From: SIG701 sp045544955
GTDB taxonomy: Bacteria > Bacillota > Clostridia > Oscillospirales > CAG-272
Assembly (NCBI GenBank): GCA_045544955.1
Contig: JAZPZY010000060.1
Coordinates: forward strand, 1-33,951
Direction: 5' to 3'
DNA: 33,951 nt
Part shown: in pieces, positions 24,726 through 33,102 of the stretch
How positions within the stretch are numbered: position 1 is the stretch's first letter
Layout: each line of letters opens with the position of its first letter
Translations under genes and position numbers: made by a program
The notes under the pieces: generated by a model
The model's input: the letters and a program-made list of their open reading frames with translations, nothing else
The model's database searches: none
Told to the model about the DNA's origin: nothing

Positions 24726-25262
24726 CTACAGACGAAGCAGAAGATACACGGAAACCAGCAAAAGCGACAGATTGCCGCCGCACCGCAACTGGACGGCCAC
24801 GGCACACATCCATACGAAAAAGGTTCCCATCACGGAAAAAATGCGGGTGATCCGCGCGGCAGGCTCCGCACCGCGAAAGAGGGACACGGCGGCAAACAGG
24901 ATCACGCCCCCGTCCAAATGGCGGAGAGGCAAAAGATTAAACAAAGCAAGGGACAGAGAGGCCGCCGCAAACAGCATAAAAAATCGATTGCGGCAAAAAA
25001 GGCAGGCAGCGGCTGACACCAGATTGACCAGCGGTCCTGCCGACGCTATCGCTATTTCCTTTGGAAACGACAGTCCGGCGGCGTCGTATCCGATCACGGC
25101 TCCCACCGTTACGGGATGAAAAAAGAGAATGGGAACACGGAAAAGGCGACACGCCGCCGCGTGGCCCCCTTCGTGCAGAAAGACTGCCGCCAACACCGAA
25201 AGCGTATCGGCGATCCCATTCAGAAAAGTTAAAGCGGCCGCAAGAAACACTGCCGCACTCAC
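24726..25262 (-). CDS. M50 family intramembrane metalloprotease
   Basis: 178-aa site-2-protease-like membrane protein. Zinc motif H30-E31-G-G-H34 in the first helix pair and a second motif N109-L-L-P-L-R-H-L-D117-G-G supplying the third ligand. Size fits SpoIVFB/S2P-type proteases, which cut membrane-bound substrates. The start is taken as the GTG at 25262, which overlaps the stop of the upstream gene (GTGA) and has GGAAG just before it. A longer frame to 25316 lacks a ribosome site. The two-gene order recalls spoIVFA-spoIVFB, but a sporulation role is only a suggestion. Confidence 0.78.
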   Translation of the reverse strand: MSAAVFLAAALTFLNGIADTLSVLAAVFLHEGGHAAACRLFRVPILFFHPVTVGAVIGYDAAGLSFPKEIAIASAGPLVNLVSAAACLFCRNRFFMLFAAASLSLALFNLLPLRHLDGGVILFAAVSLFRGAEPAARITRIFSVMGTFFVWMCAVAVQLRCGGNLSLLLVSVYLLLRL

Positions 25263-25648
25263 GGCACTTCCAAAAGCGTCCGAAACGCATCCTTCAGGTA
25301 ATCCCAAAAGGTCCACGGCGTTTGCGTTTCCGTGAGAAACGCCCGGTACGCCTCTTCCCCCCGGGTGGAAAAGCTGCCGGCACGCACCGCCGGCAGCGGA
25401 TAGTATTCACTGATGCCCAACGCATCGGAAAAGGATGCGTGCTCCGTCAAAAACGCCGCCACTGCCGCCTCGGCACCCTCCTTTGGATAAAAGGCCGCGT
25501 TTTCGCTTTTGCCCACGGCAGAGCACAAAAACAGCACGCACGCCAATGCACCGATCACGCAAACCGCATGGGCAGCCCGCCACAGAGCTGTGCCGCCTGC
25601 GCTTTCCTCTTTTGGATTCGTTTTCGTACGGTTTCTTCCCCACGTCAT
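25259..25648 (-). CDS. Small single-pass membrane protein, partner of M50 protease
   Basis: 129-aa protein of unknown family. One membrane helix at ~24-45 after a basic N-terminus, then ~84 residues outside or in the intermembrane space, with no recognisable domain. GGAAAGGGG lies 8 nt before the ATG. It overlaps the M50 gene by 4 bp and precedes it, the position of spoIVFA, which inhibits and anchors the protease. No LytM/peptidase M23 part is visible, so it is not a plain SpoIVFA homologue. A partner or substrate of the protease is the working idea. Confidence 0.55.
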   Translation of the reverse strand: MTWGRNRTKTNPKEESAGGTALWRAAHAVCVIGALACVLFLCSAVGKSENAAFYPKEGAEAAVAAFLTEHASFSDALGISEYYPLPAVRAGSFSTRGEEAYRAFLTETQTPWTFWDYLKDAFRTLLEVP

Positions 25649-25713
25649 CGGCTTCGCCCCTTTCCTTCTGCTGCATACATATATATGAAAAACAAAAAAG
25701 AATATGCAGCATC

Positions 25714-25749
25714 AAAAAGCCGGGACGGCGTGCACACCGTTCCGGCTTT
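25714..25749 (-). terminator. Terminator of the M18 aminopeptidase
   Basis: On the minus strand a stem AAAGCCGG-ACGG / CCGT-CCGGCTTT with a single mismatch and an 8-nt loop, followed by TTTTT. It lies 15 bp past the aminopeptidase stop. Confidence 0.8.
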
Positions 25750-25763
25750 TATTCCGTATTCTT

Positions 25764-27065
25764 TTATTCTATGCTGTACGCACCGCTTGCATCCGCCTGC
25801 ACGGAAGATGCGAAAAACAACGTCAGTGCTTTTATCAGATAGTCCGTATCCTCCACGCCTGCCGTTTCGTAGGAGGAGTGCATGGCAAGCTGGGGAAGCC
25901 CGATATCCACCGTATTGAGAGACACCTGGGTACTCACGATATTGCCGAGAGTGGAGCCGCCCATCATATCGGAACGGTTGGCAAAATACTGCACCGGCAC
26001 GCCGGCCTTCCGGCAGATCTCCGAAAAGATCGACTGAGAGACTGCATCGGTGGTATACCGCTGATTTGCATTGTGCTTTATCACGATGCCGCCGTTCATC
26101 TTCGGACGGTGGCCGCCGTCGGCAAACTCCGGATGATTGGGATGCACTGCGTGGGCGTTGTCCGCAGAGATCAGAAAACTGCCGGCAATCAGGCGGCGGT
26201 AATCCCCGTGCAGTGATTCCGAGATCCGGGAAAGCACGTCGAATAAGAACGTAGACGCCGCACCCTGCTTCGTCTGACTTCCCACTTCCTCGTTGTCCAG
26301 CACGCAGAGCACCGGCACACACGCCCCCTCACCGGCGGCAAGGAAGCCTTCCAGCGACGCAAAGGCACACTGGAGATCGTCCAGCTTAGGTGCGGACACG
26401 TACTGTTCCGAGGCACCCCAGACCGTACCGGGCATACGGTTATACAGATACAGATCCGTGCCGAGAATATCCTCCGGCTCTGCCCCCACGGCTTCGGCAA
26501 TGATCCGCTGAAATGCCCCCCGGTCTGCCGTATCTCCAAGAAGCGGGAACATATCCACGTTGGCGTTATAGCTCATGCCGTCGTTGGCGTTCCGCATCAT
26601 GTGAATGGCCACGTTGGGGATCATAACCAGATCTTTATCCACGTTTACCAGCTTCGGCACGATGCGTCCGTTTTCCCGAACCACCGCACGTCCTGCCACG
26701 GACAAAGGACGGTCCAGCCAGGTGGCACACAGCATACCGCCGTACCGTTCCGTATGGAGGCGGACGTACATCCCCGCCGACTCCGTCTCGGCGTTCTCCT
26801 TGATCTTGAACGTGGGGCTGTCGCTGTGGGAAGCACACATCATAAATCCTGTCGGTGCACCGTTCGGCACACGGAAAGCGATCACGGACGAGCCGTTCCG
26901 GCTCACGTAATATTTTCCGCCGGGGACGATCTGCCAGACATCACACTCGGCAAGAGGCGTATATCCGTCAGCCGCAAGGCGGTCGGTAATATTCTCCACA
27001 GCATGAAAACAGCTGGGACTTTTCTCAATAAACTGAAGCAGTCTGCTTGTTGTTTCCTTTGACAT
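25764..27065 (-). CDS. M18 family aminopeptidase
   Basis: 433-aa cytosolic metallo-aminopeptidase. Two-zinc ligands and base are all in place: H80 in S-H-S-D, D229 in L-D-D-L, E259 (base) and E260 in D-N-E-E-V-G-S, D302 in S-A-D-N-A-H, and H396 in A-M-H-S-S-Y-E. It removes N-terminal (often acidic) residues from peptides. The ATG at 27065 has AAGGGAG 6 nt upstream and gives M-S-K-E; a longer frame reaching 27176 runs through the promoter and is not used. Single gene with its own promoter and terminator. Confidence 0.93.
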   Translation of the reverse strand: MSKETTSRLLQFIEKSPSCFHAVENITDRLAADGYTPLAECDVWQIVPGGKYYVSRNGSSVIAFRVPNGAPTGFMMCASHSDSPTFKIKENAETESAGMYVRLHTERYGGMLCATWLDRPLSVAGRAVVRENGRIVPKLVNVDKDLVMIPNVAIHMMRNANDGMSYNANVDMFPLLGDTADRGAFQRIIAEAVGAEPEDILGTDLYLYNRMPGTVWGASEQYVSAPKLDDLQCAFASLEGFLAAGEGACVPVLCVLDNEEVGSQTKQGAASTFLFDVLSRISESLHGDYRRLIAGSFLISADNAHAVHPNHPEFADGGHRPKMNGGIVIKHNANQRYTTDAVSQSIFSEICRKAGVPVQYFANRSDMMGGSTLGNIVSTQVSLNTVDIGLPQLAMHSSYETAGVEDTDYLIKALTLFFASSVQADASGAYSIE

Positions 27066-27099
27066 CGTTTTCTCCCTTGATGCATAGTTTTCTGTATTG

Positions 27100-27128
27100 A
27101 TTGTACCGCATCCGGGCGGTTTTGTCAA
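27100..27128 (-). promoter_or_regulatory. Promoter of the aminopeptidase
   Basis: Minus strand: TTGACA (27123-27128), 17-bp spacer, TACAAT (27100-27105). Confidence 0.85.
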
Positions 27129-27176
27129 GTCCGGCAGGCTTCCCTGGCGTTTTTTTCGAAAAACCTGCCCATACAC

Positions 27177-27211
27177 TTTTCAAAAGAGGATTTTTATGGT
27201 ATAATACCATA
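27177..27211 (+). promoter_or_regulatory. ABC exporter promoter with overlapping palindrome
   Basis: TTTTCA (27177-27182), 17-bp spacer, TATAAT (27200-27205). The -10 box sits within a perfect 17-bp palindrome TATGGTATAATACCATA (27195-27211), a likely repressor site. Confidence 0.6.
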
Positions 27212-27236
27212 TGGATTCAACGAAAAGGAGTGCACC

Positions 27237-28964
27237 GTGAAAAAACTGCTTGTTTATATGAAAGGATACGGGGGTGCCATCGTACTCAGTCCCCTGTTCA
27301 AGTTTATTGAGGCCACGCTGGAGCTGCTGGTCCCGCTGGTGATCGCACAGGTCATCGACCGGGGCATCGCAAACGGCGACCGGGGATACATCACGAAAAT
27401 GTGCCTGCTTTTAGCCGCACTGGGCATCGTGGGATATATTTTCTCCATCATTGCCCAGTACTATGCCGCCAAGGTGGCGGTGGGATTCACGGCACGGGTG
27501 AAGCACGCCCTGTTTGCCCATCTGGGACGGCTCTCCTACACGGAGTTGGACACGCTGGGCACTTCCACCATGATCACCCGCATGACCAGCGACATGAATC
27601 AGATGCAGAGCGGCATCAATCTGGCACTGCGTCTTTTGCTCCGTTCCCCCTTCGTGGTATTCGGTGCCATGGTGATGGCGTTTACTGTAGACGGGAAAGC
27701 CGCCGTTACCTTTGCCGTAGCAATTCCGCTTCTGTGCCTTGTGGTACTGGGCATCCTGCTTGCCACCATCCCGCTCTACAAGAAGGTACAGGAACGGCTG
27801 GATCGGATAATGAAAGCCACAAGAGAAACCCTCTCCGGTGTCCGTGTGATCCGCGCTTTCTGCCGGGAAACGGAAGAGATATCCGATTTCAAGAAAAAAA
27901 ACGAAGTGCTCACGCACGAGCAGAAATTCGTAGGACGCATCTCTGCCCTGATGAATCCGGTGACGTACATCATCATCAATCTGGCCACCGTATGGCTCAT
28001 ACATATCGGTGCCGTTCGCGTGGAGATCGGCATTCTTACCCAGGGCGCGGTTATTGCGCTGTATAACTATATGTCCCAGATCCTGGTAGAACTGATCAAA
28101 ATGGTAAGCACAGGCATCACCATGACGAAAGCCATCGCCTGCGGCAATCGTATCGCGGCTATTCTGGAAATCCCTGCCGGTATGGAAACGGTATCTTCCG
28201 ACAGCACCGGCGGGAACGACGGCGATGCGGTACGGTTTGACAACGTATCCCTCACGTATCGGGGTGCCGGTGCCCCGTCGCTGGAGAATATTTCGTTTTC
28301 CGCCGCCCGGGGCGAGACCGTCGGTATCATTGGCGGTACAGGCAGCGGAAAAACCTCTCTCATCAACATGATTCCCCGGTTCTACGATGCCACAGAAGGC
28401 ACGGTATCGGTAAACGGTTCGGACGTACGTGCGTACCCGCTGAAAGAACTGCGGGATAAAATCGGCGTAGTACCGCAGAAAGCGGTACTGTTCCGCGGCA
28501 CGGTTCGGGACAATCTCCTCTACGGAAATCCGGACGCCACCGACGAGGAGCTGTGGGCGGCACTGGAGATCGCCCAGGCAAAAGCGGTGGTGGAAGAAAA
28601 GCCGGGCGGTCTGGATTTCAAAATCGAGGCCGGCGGCCGGAATCTTTCCGGCGGACAGCGGCAAAGACTTACCATCGCCCGGGCACTGGTTCGGCGGCCG
28701 GAAATTCTGATTCTGGACGACAGCGCCTCCGCTTTGGATTTTGCCACCGACGCCGCCCTGCGGAAAGCGCTCCGCTCCCTTGACGGCGGCATCACGGTGC
28801 TTATCGTATCCCAGCGTACCTCCTCCATTGCCCATTCGGATAAGATCCTGGTGATGGAAGACGGCTGCATTACGGACACGGGCACCCACGAAACATTGCT
28901 TAACACATCCCAGATCTATCGGGAAATTTACGATTCCCAGTTCAAAAAGGAGGAGGCAGTCTGA
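27237..28964 (+). CDS. ABC exporter subunit A (degenerate ATP site)
   Basis: 575-aa type I exporter half: six membrane helices (~1-310) and a nucleotide-binding domain. Walker A G366-K372-T373, Q-loop Q414, signature L470-S-G-G-Q474, Walker B ending D494-D495, and switch Q526. The catalytic Glu is Asp and the switch His is Gln, the pattern of the degenerate-site subunit in heterodimeric exporters. Starts at GTG after GGAG. The stop overlaps the partner's ATG by 1 bp. No transcription factor gene is attached. Confidence 0.92.
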   Translation: MKKLLVYMKGYGGAIVLSPLFKFIEATLELLVPLVIAQVIDRGIANGDRGYITKMCLLLAALGIVGYIFSIIAQYYAAKVAVGFTARVKHALFAHLGRLSYTELDTLGTSTMITRMTSDMNQMQSGINLALRLLLRSPFVVFGAMVMAFTVDGKAAVTFAVAIPLLCLVVLGILLATIPLYKKVQERLDRIMKATRETLSGVRVIRAFCRETEEISDFKKKNEVLTHEQKFVGRISALMNPVTYIIINLATVWLIHIGAVRVEIGILTQGAVIALYNYMSQILVELIKMVSTGITMTKAIACGNRIAAILEIPAGMETVSSDSTGGNDGDAVRFDNVSLTYRGAGAPSLENISFSAARGETVGIIGGTGSGKTSLINMIPRFYDATEGTVSVNGSDVRAYPLKELRDKIGVVPQKAVLFRGTVRDNLLYGNPDATDEELWAALEIAQAKAVVEEKPGGLDFKIEAGGRNLSGGQRQRLTIARALVRRPEILILDDSASALDFATDAALRKALRSLDGGITVLIVSQRTSSIAHSDKILVMEDGCITDTGTHETLLNTSQIYREIYDSQFKKEEAV

Positions 28965-30718
28965 TGGCATCGGAAAAGAAAAAAGCCGCGCCGGGCACGG
29001 TGAAAAAAGTGCTTACGCATATCAGAAGATACCGGCTTCTGCTTCTCTGCTCTCTCCTTCTGGCTGCGGTCACGGTGATCCTGACCCTGTACGTTCCGAT
29101 TCTTATCGGCCGGGCCATCGACGCCATTGCAGGCACGGGAAAGGTGGATTTTGACGTGATCCTGCCGATTCTTACGCGCATTGTCCTGGTTGTGCTTACC
29201 ACGTCCGCAGCACAGTGGATCATGAACATGGTAAATAACCGCATCACCTACGGCGTCGTCCGTGATCTCCGGGATGAGGCGTTTGCACATATCCAGAATC
29301 TGCCCCTCTCTTATCTGGATGCCCACCCGGGCGGCAGTATCGTCAGCCGCGTAATTGCAGACGCCGATCAGTTTGCAGAGGGACTGCTCATGGGCTTCGC
29401 CCAACTGTTCACCGGCATTATGACGATTCTCGGCACGCTGGTCTTCATGCTGACGCTTCACGCCGGCATCACGGCAGTAGTGGTTCTGCTTACCCCCATG
29501 TCCCTGCTTCTGGCACGGTTTATTGCCACGCGCACGTACCGATTCTTCCACGCCCAATCCGAGGTGCGGGGTGAGCAGACCGCACTGATCGACGAGATGC
29601 TCACCGGGCAAAAAACGGTGCAGGCATTCTCCCGGGAGGAGGAAACGCTGGCACGCTTTGACGAGATCAACGACCGGTTGGAAAAGTGTGCACTGAAGGC
29701 AACCTTCTTCTCTTCTCTCGTCAATCCCAGCACCCGGGTGCTGAACAATCTGATCTACGCCGCCGTGGCTCTGACCGGTGCCTTCGCCGCCGTGGGCGGT
29801 GCCGTTTCGGTGGGCGGACTTTCCTGTTTCCTCAGCTACGCTACCCAGTACGCCAAGCCCTTCAACGAAATCTCCGGCGTGATCACCGAGCTGCAGAACG
29901 CACTGGCGTGTGCCTCCCGGCTGTTTGAACTGATCGACGAACCCTGCGAGATCCCCGACGTTCCCGATGCAAAAGTGCTGACGAATGCCAAAGGGCAGGT
30001 ATCCGCAGAGGACGTTTTCTTCTCTTACACGCCGGAGCGTCCGCTGATCCGCCGCTTCCATCTGGACGTAACACCCGGACAGCGGATCGCCATCGTAGGC
30101 CCCACCGGATGCGGAAAAACCACACTCATCAATCTTCTGATGCGGTTTTACGACGTAAACGAAGGCGAAATCCGGGTGGACGATACGGATATTCGGACGC
30201 TCACACGGCACTCTCTCCGGCAGAATTACGGTATGGTACTGCAGGAGACCTGGCTCAAATCCGCCACCATCCGGGAAAACATCAAAATGGGACGCCCCGA
30301 CGCCACGGATGAGGAAATGATCGCCGCCGCCAAAGCGTCCTTTGCCCACAGCTTTATCCGCCGATTGCCAAACGGCTACGACACCGTCATCGGCGAGGAT
30401 GGCGGCAGTCTGTCCGCCGGGCAAAAGCAGCTGCTCTGCATCACCCGCGTGATGCTGTGTCTGCCGCCCATGCTGATTCTGGATGAAGCTACCTCCTCCA
30501 TCGATACACGCACCGAGGCAAAGATTCAGGAAGCCTTTGCCCGGATGATGCATGGACGCACCAGTTTTATCGTGGCACACCGCCTTTCTACCATAAGAGA
30601 AGCGGACGTGATTCTGGTAATGCGTGACGGCAACGTGATAGAGCAGGGACGGCACGAAGAGCTTCTCGCAAAGAACGGCTTCTACGCCACCCTCTACAAC
30701 AGCCAGTTTGCACAGTGA
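28964..30718 (+). CDS. ABC exporter subunit B (consensus catalytic site)
   Basis: 584-aa partner half, again six helices (~20-310) plus nucleotide-binding domain. Walker A G379-K385-T386, signature L483-S-A-G-Q487, Walker B D507-E508, and switch H539. The full catalytic Glu and His complement subunit A, and the altered signature (A for G) belongs to the degenerate site, as in TM287/288-type and LmrCD/BmrCD-type heterodimers. A GGAGGAGG site lies in the end of subunit A. Likely a drug, lipid or peptide exporter; substrate unknown. A terminator follows. Confidence 0.93.
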   Translation: MASEKKKAAPGTVKKVLTHIRRYRLLLLCSLLLAAVTVILTLYVPILIGRAIDAIAGTGKVDFDVILPILTRIVLVVLTTSAAQWIMNMVNNRITYGVVRDLRDEAFAHIQNLPLSYLDAHPGGSIVSRVIADADQFAEGLLMGFAQLFTGIMTILGTLVFMLTLHAGITAVVVLLTPMSLLLARFIATRTYRFFHAQSEVRGEQTALIDEMLTGQKTVQAFSREEETLARFDEINDRLEKCALKATFFSSLVNPSTRVLNNLIYAAVALTGAFAAVGGAVSVGGLSCFLSYATQYAKPFNEISGVITELQNALACASRLFELIDEPCEIPDVPDAKVLTNAKGQVSAEDVFFSYTPERPLIRRFHLDVTPGQRIAIVGPTGCGKTTLINLLMRFYDVNEGEIRVDDTDIRTLTRHSLRQNYGMVLQETWLKSATIRENIKMGRPDATDEEMIAAAKASFAHSFIRRLPNGYDTVIGEDGGSLSAGQKQLLCITRVMLCLPPMLILDEATSSIDTRTEAKIQEAFARMMHGRTSFIVAHRLSTIREADVILVMRDGNVIEQGRHEELLAKNGFYATLYNSQFAQ

Positions 30719-30734
30719 AAAAAGGACGTTTACA

Positions 30735-30770
30735 AAAACCGGCAAGGGGATTGCTTCCCTGCCGGTTTTA
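30735..30770 (+). terminator. Terminator of the ABC operon
   Basis: Stem AAAACCGGCA-GGG / CCC-TGCCGGTTTT (30735-30748 / 30757-30769) with one bulged A. Its loop contains the -35 of the next promoter. Confidence 0.78.
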
Positions 30771-30779
30771 TGATATAAT
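30751..30779 (+). promoter_or_regulatory. Promoter nested in the terminator
   Basis: TTGCTT (30751-30756), 17-bp spacer, TATAAT (30774-30779). The predicted leader (about 30786-30861) can form a stem GCACGG (30808-30813) / CCGTGC (30825-30830) enclosed by GAGA/TCTC. Confidence 0.6.
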
Positions 30780-30861
30780 GACCCCAAAGGAAACTTTCTC
30801 CGAGAGAGCACGGACGTGCTTATCCCGTGCGCAGTTCTCACGAATGCAGAGGTAACAACTC

Positions 30862-31374
30862 ATGAATGCAAAGCTGGTGCTGTCAATCATTATTGGTGCT
30901 TGGTTCGCCATCGCCGCTTTCCTCATTTTTCTGTTCATTGACCCGGAGTCGGCTTTTTTATACGCCCTGCTCACCGGTGCTTTCTCTACGCTTCTCATGC
31001 ACATCTGCTTGTTGGTATACGGGAAGAAAAACGGCAACCGTTATGCAACCGCCGAAAACAAAATATCAAGTCCTGTTATTTACAAAGCCAACGGAAATTT
31101 TCACCATGAGAATCAGATTCGGAACGGAAACGTTTATTTCTGCGAAAAAAGCATCGTGATCATTTCTCTGGACAAAAAGCCCCATCTCTTTAAAGAGATC
31201 TGCCTGTCAGACGTTGACAAATATGACTTCGACGCTGCACACATGAACATCTCCATGAAAGCGGGATTCGTTTTTTCGATTACACTGTTCAACGCGGGTC
31301 TTATAGCGGCAGAATTGAAAAGCAGGAATTACTTCAACAGCCATAACAACAGCCAAAAAGAAAACGATGACTGA
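30862..31374 (+). CDS. Two-helix membrane protein, unknown family
   Basis: 170-aa protein. Two membrane helices (~5-27 and ~32-55), then a ~110-residue soluble beta-rich domain (N-x-Y-F-C-E-K-S-I-V-I-I-S-L, K-Y-D-F, I-S-M-K near 90-140) that reads like a pleckstrin-like or GRAM-like fold. I do not recognise it. GAGGTAAC precedes the ATG. The stop is part of a bidirectional terminator stem shared with the HPr-like gene. Confidence 0.6.
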   Translation: MNAKLVLSIIIGAWFAIAAFLIFLFIDPESAFLYALLTGAFSTLLMHICLLVYGKKNGNRYATAENKISSPVIYKANGNFHHENQIRNGNVYFCEKSIVIISLDKKPHLFKEICLSDVDKYDFDAAHMNISMKAGFVFSITLFNAGLIAAELKSRNYFNSHNNSQKENDD

Positions 31375-31410
31375 AAGCAGAAATGTGCTCCGTCATCGTT
31401 TTGTATTCTT
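31361..31410. terminator. Bidirectional terminator with long loop
   Basis: 11-bp stem AAAACGATGAC (31361-31371) / GTCATCGTTTT (31392-31402) with a 20-nt loop, which includes the stop codon of the membrane protein and is followed by T-rich sequence. It separates convergent genes. Confidence 0.65.
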
Positions 31411-31427
31411 TTTGCAGGCGTTCCAGA

Positions 31428-31670
31428 TTATTCCTCAACGATAAACGCCTTCAGGTCAGCAAGGAGTGCGTTCACCTGCGCCTCGTCGTCCGTCTGTGCG
31501 GAAAGGGTGATGGGACTGAGCAGATCCAGGCTGAAAATACCCATGATGGATTTTGCATCTACCACGTAGCGGCCGGAGGACAGATCCACGTCGATGTTAT
31601 ACTTGGTTACGGTGTCCACGAAGCTGCGGACGTCCTGGATGGAAGACAGACGAATCTTTACGTTTTTCAT
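31428..31670 (-). CDS. HPr/Crh-like protein without the active-site histidine
   Basis: 80-aa HPr-fold protein. The Ser-46 region is clear: A-K-S41-I-M-G-I-F-S-L-D-L matches the site phosphorylated by HPr kinase and used to bind CcpA. The His-15 region (normally G-L-H-A-R-P) is replaced by I-Q-D-V-R-S-F, with no His anywhere near. It therefore cannot carry phosphate from enzyme I, the same state as Crh of Bacillus, and probably works only in regulation, perhaps catabolite control. AGGAG lies 8 nt before the ATG and a consensus promoter is present. Not linked to any PTS gene. Confidence 0.85.
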   Translation of the reverse strand: MKNVKIRLSSIQDVRSFVDTVTKYNIDVDLSSGRYVVDAKSIMGIFSLDLLSPITLSAQTDDEAQVNALLADLKAFIVEE

Positions 31671-31752
31671 AACAAATTTCTCCTCTTCGTTTTATGATAA
31701 TTTTTATTGAACGGATTTATACGTTTCGGTTTCAAAAACAACCGCTGGAATA

Positions 31753-31781
31753 ATTATACCCAAAGGCACGCCGTTTGTCAA
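31753..31781 (-). promoter_or_regulatory. Promoter of the HPr-like gene
   Basis: Minus strand: TTGACA (31776-31781), 17-bp spacer, TATAAT (31753-31758): full consensus. Confidence 0.85.
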
Positions 31782-31863
31782 GAGGATTCCCTATCACCGT
31801 ATCGTCACCGGGAACTTTTCCGTCCGAAAACCGTCCAAAATTGCAGATTCCCGCATTTGGCTC

Positions 31864-31892
31864 TTGCAATCTTACGAAAAATATTATATAAT
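31864..31892 (+). promoter_or_regulatory. Promoter of the LCP-like gene
   Basis: TTGCAA (31864-31869), 17-bp spacer, TATAAT (31887-31892). Confidence 0.8.
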
Positions 31893-31920
31893 GAATGGTA
31901 TGATATAAAGGATGGTGCCT

Positions 31921-33060
31921 ATGCTGTCAGCATTCAAGAATTTTTTCATTACTTTCCTGGTTGCCGCCATTGTGTTCGGCACTGCAGCGTATTTTGCCAC
32001 GCAGTTTCTTACCGAAACCATCTCCGGCATTTTTGATGCAGAATCCAGTGAACTCGATTCCCTTTTGAATCCTACCGATACCCCTTCAGATACGCAGGAC
32101 ACGCCCGGTGAGACGGACGCCGCCGGAAATCCTGCCGTTGAAACTCCGGAAAAGGAAATTGAGGGCAATTCCTTCAATATGCTTTTCGTTGTCACCGACC
32201 ATCAGCCGGATCTTTTCGATGACTACGCACCGGATGCAGATACACTGACCGAGCTGCAAGACGAAGCCCCGGAAAAACAGCTTGGGCTTCTGGCTAAAGA
32301 ATACCGGCGCACCCGTGCCGCTGCCGTAGTTCTTCTGCGGGCGGACAAAGAACGCCGTGAATTCACCTATACCGTATTTCCCTCCATCACGCGGATAACG
32401 ACCTCCTCCGGCGATCACGCCCTCGGCGATCTGTACGATCTGTACGGTCTCGACTACGTGATCGACACGGTAAAGGGTATCACCGGTCTTACCGTGGATT
32501 ACCACCTTTCCGTCAATGTAACGGAACTGTATGAAGTGGTCAACAATATGGGCGGATTTCCCCTGTATCTGACGAAGGACATCTATTACAACGGTGTCAC
32601 CGCCACGTGGACAAAACCGGCGGCGGAACAGGCGAATTCCCTCCCCCTTCTGTACCGCATCGGCAAGAATACCATTGACGGCTCCGGATCTATTGCCCTT
32701 ATGATGTGCGAGGACTATTCCTCTACTGCCAATTTCAACGATCGAAACACGCTTCTCGTCAACGTCCTTACCGCCATGCTGGAAAAGCTGACGGAGCTGC
32801 CTGAAGCGGAATTCGCCTCTTTCTATGATAAGATCTGTGCGGAAGCATGGGTAAACTCTACCCTCCCCACGAAGGATCTGATTGCTAACATTGAACTTAT
32901 CTACGCCATAAAGGACGATACGTTCACGAAAAAAACGGTGGAGTATCCCGGACGGTTTATTGCCGAAACGGAAGAAGAGTCAGCGTATTTCTCCCCGAAC
33001 GTCTCCTCGGCCGTCGCCACGTTCAAGAATTATCGGAAAGTTATCGATTCTGAAACCTGA
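31921..33060 (+). CDS. LCP (LytR-CpsA-Psr) family-like protein, degenerate
   Basis: 379-aa membrane-anchored protein: helix ~6-28, acidic Pro/Thr-rich linker to ~82, then a domain with the LCP layout (R-A-A-A-V-V-L-L, beta strand, G-L-T-V-D-Y-H-L-S-V-N at 189-199, V-V-N-N-M-G-G at 206-212). LCP enzymes transfer glycopolymers to peptidoglycan. The usual catalytic stretches are not seen: S-I-P-R-D reads F-P-S-I-T-R, and the D-x-x-R-x-D-T site reads R-R-T-R-A-A. So the protein may be a pseudoenzyme or a distant branch. The start at 31921 is chosen because AAAGGA sits 8 nt upstream; another ATG 9 nt earlier has no spacing. Confidence 0.65.
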   Translation: MLSAFKNFFITFLVAAIVFGTAAYFATQFLTETISGIFDAESSELDSLLNPTDTPSDTQDTPGETDAAGNPAVETPEKEIEGNSFNMLFVVTDHQPDLFDDYAPDADTLTELQDEAPEKQLGLLAKEYRRTRAAAVVLLRADKERREFTYTVFPSITRITTSSGDHALGDLYDLYGLDYVIDTVKGITGLTVDYHLSVNVTELYEVVNNMGGFPLYLTKDIYYNGVTATWTKPAAEQANSLPLLYRIGKNTIDGSGSIALMMCEDYSSTANFNDRNTLLVNVLTAMLEKLTELPEAEFASFYDKICAEAWVNSTLPTKDLIANIELIYAIKDDTFTKKTVEYPGRFIAETEEESAYFSPNVSSAVATFKNYRKVIDSET

Positions 33061-33102
33061 TACATTATTTATACATATCACTGGAAAGGATCCTATTACA
33101 TT

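Noticed and set aside
25649..25713. Promoter for the M50 protease pair
   Set aside because: TATATA-like stretches exist near 25680 but no -35 at acceptable spacing was found; expression may come from read-through of the aminopeptidase terminator.
27411..30841. Minus frames of 519 and 637 codons opposite the ABC exporter genes
   Set aside because: Rich in His/Gly/Gln as expected for antisense of these genes; no ribosome sites or motifs.
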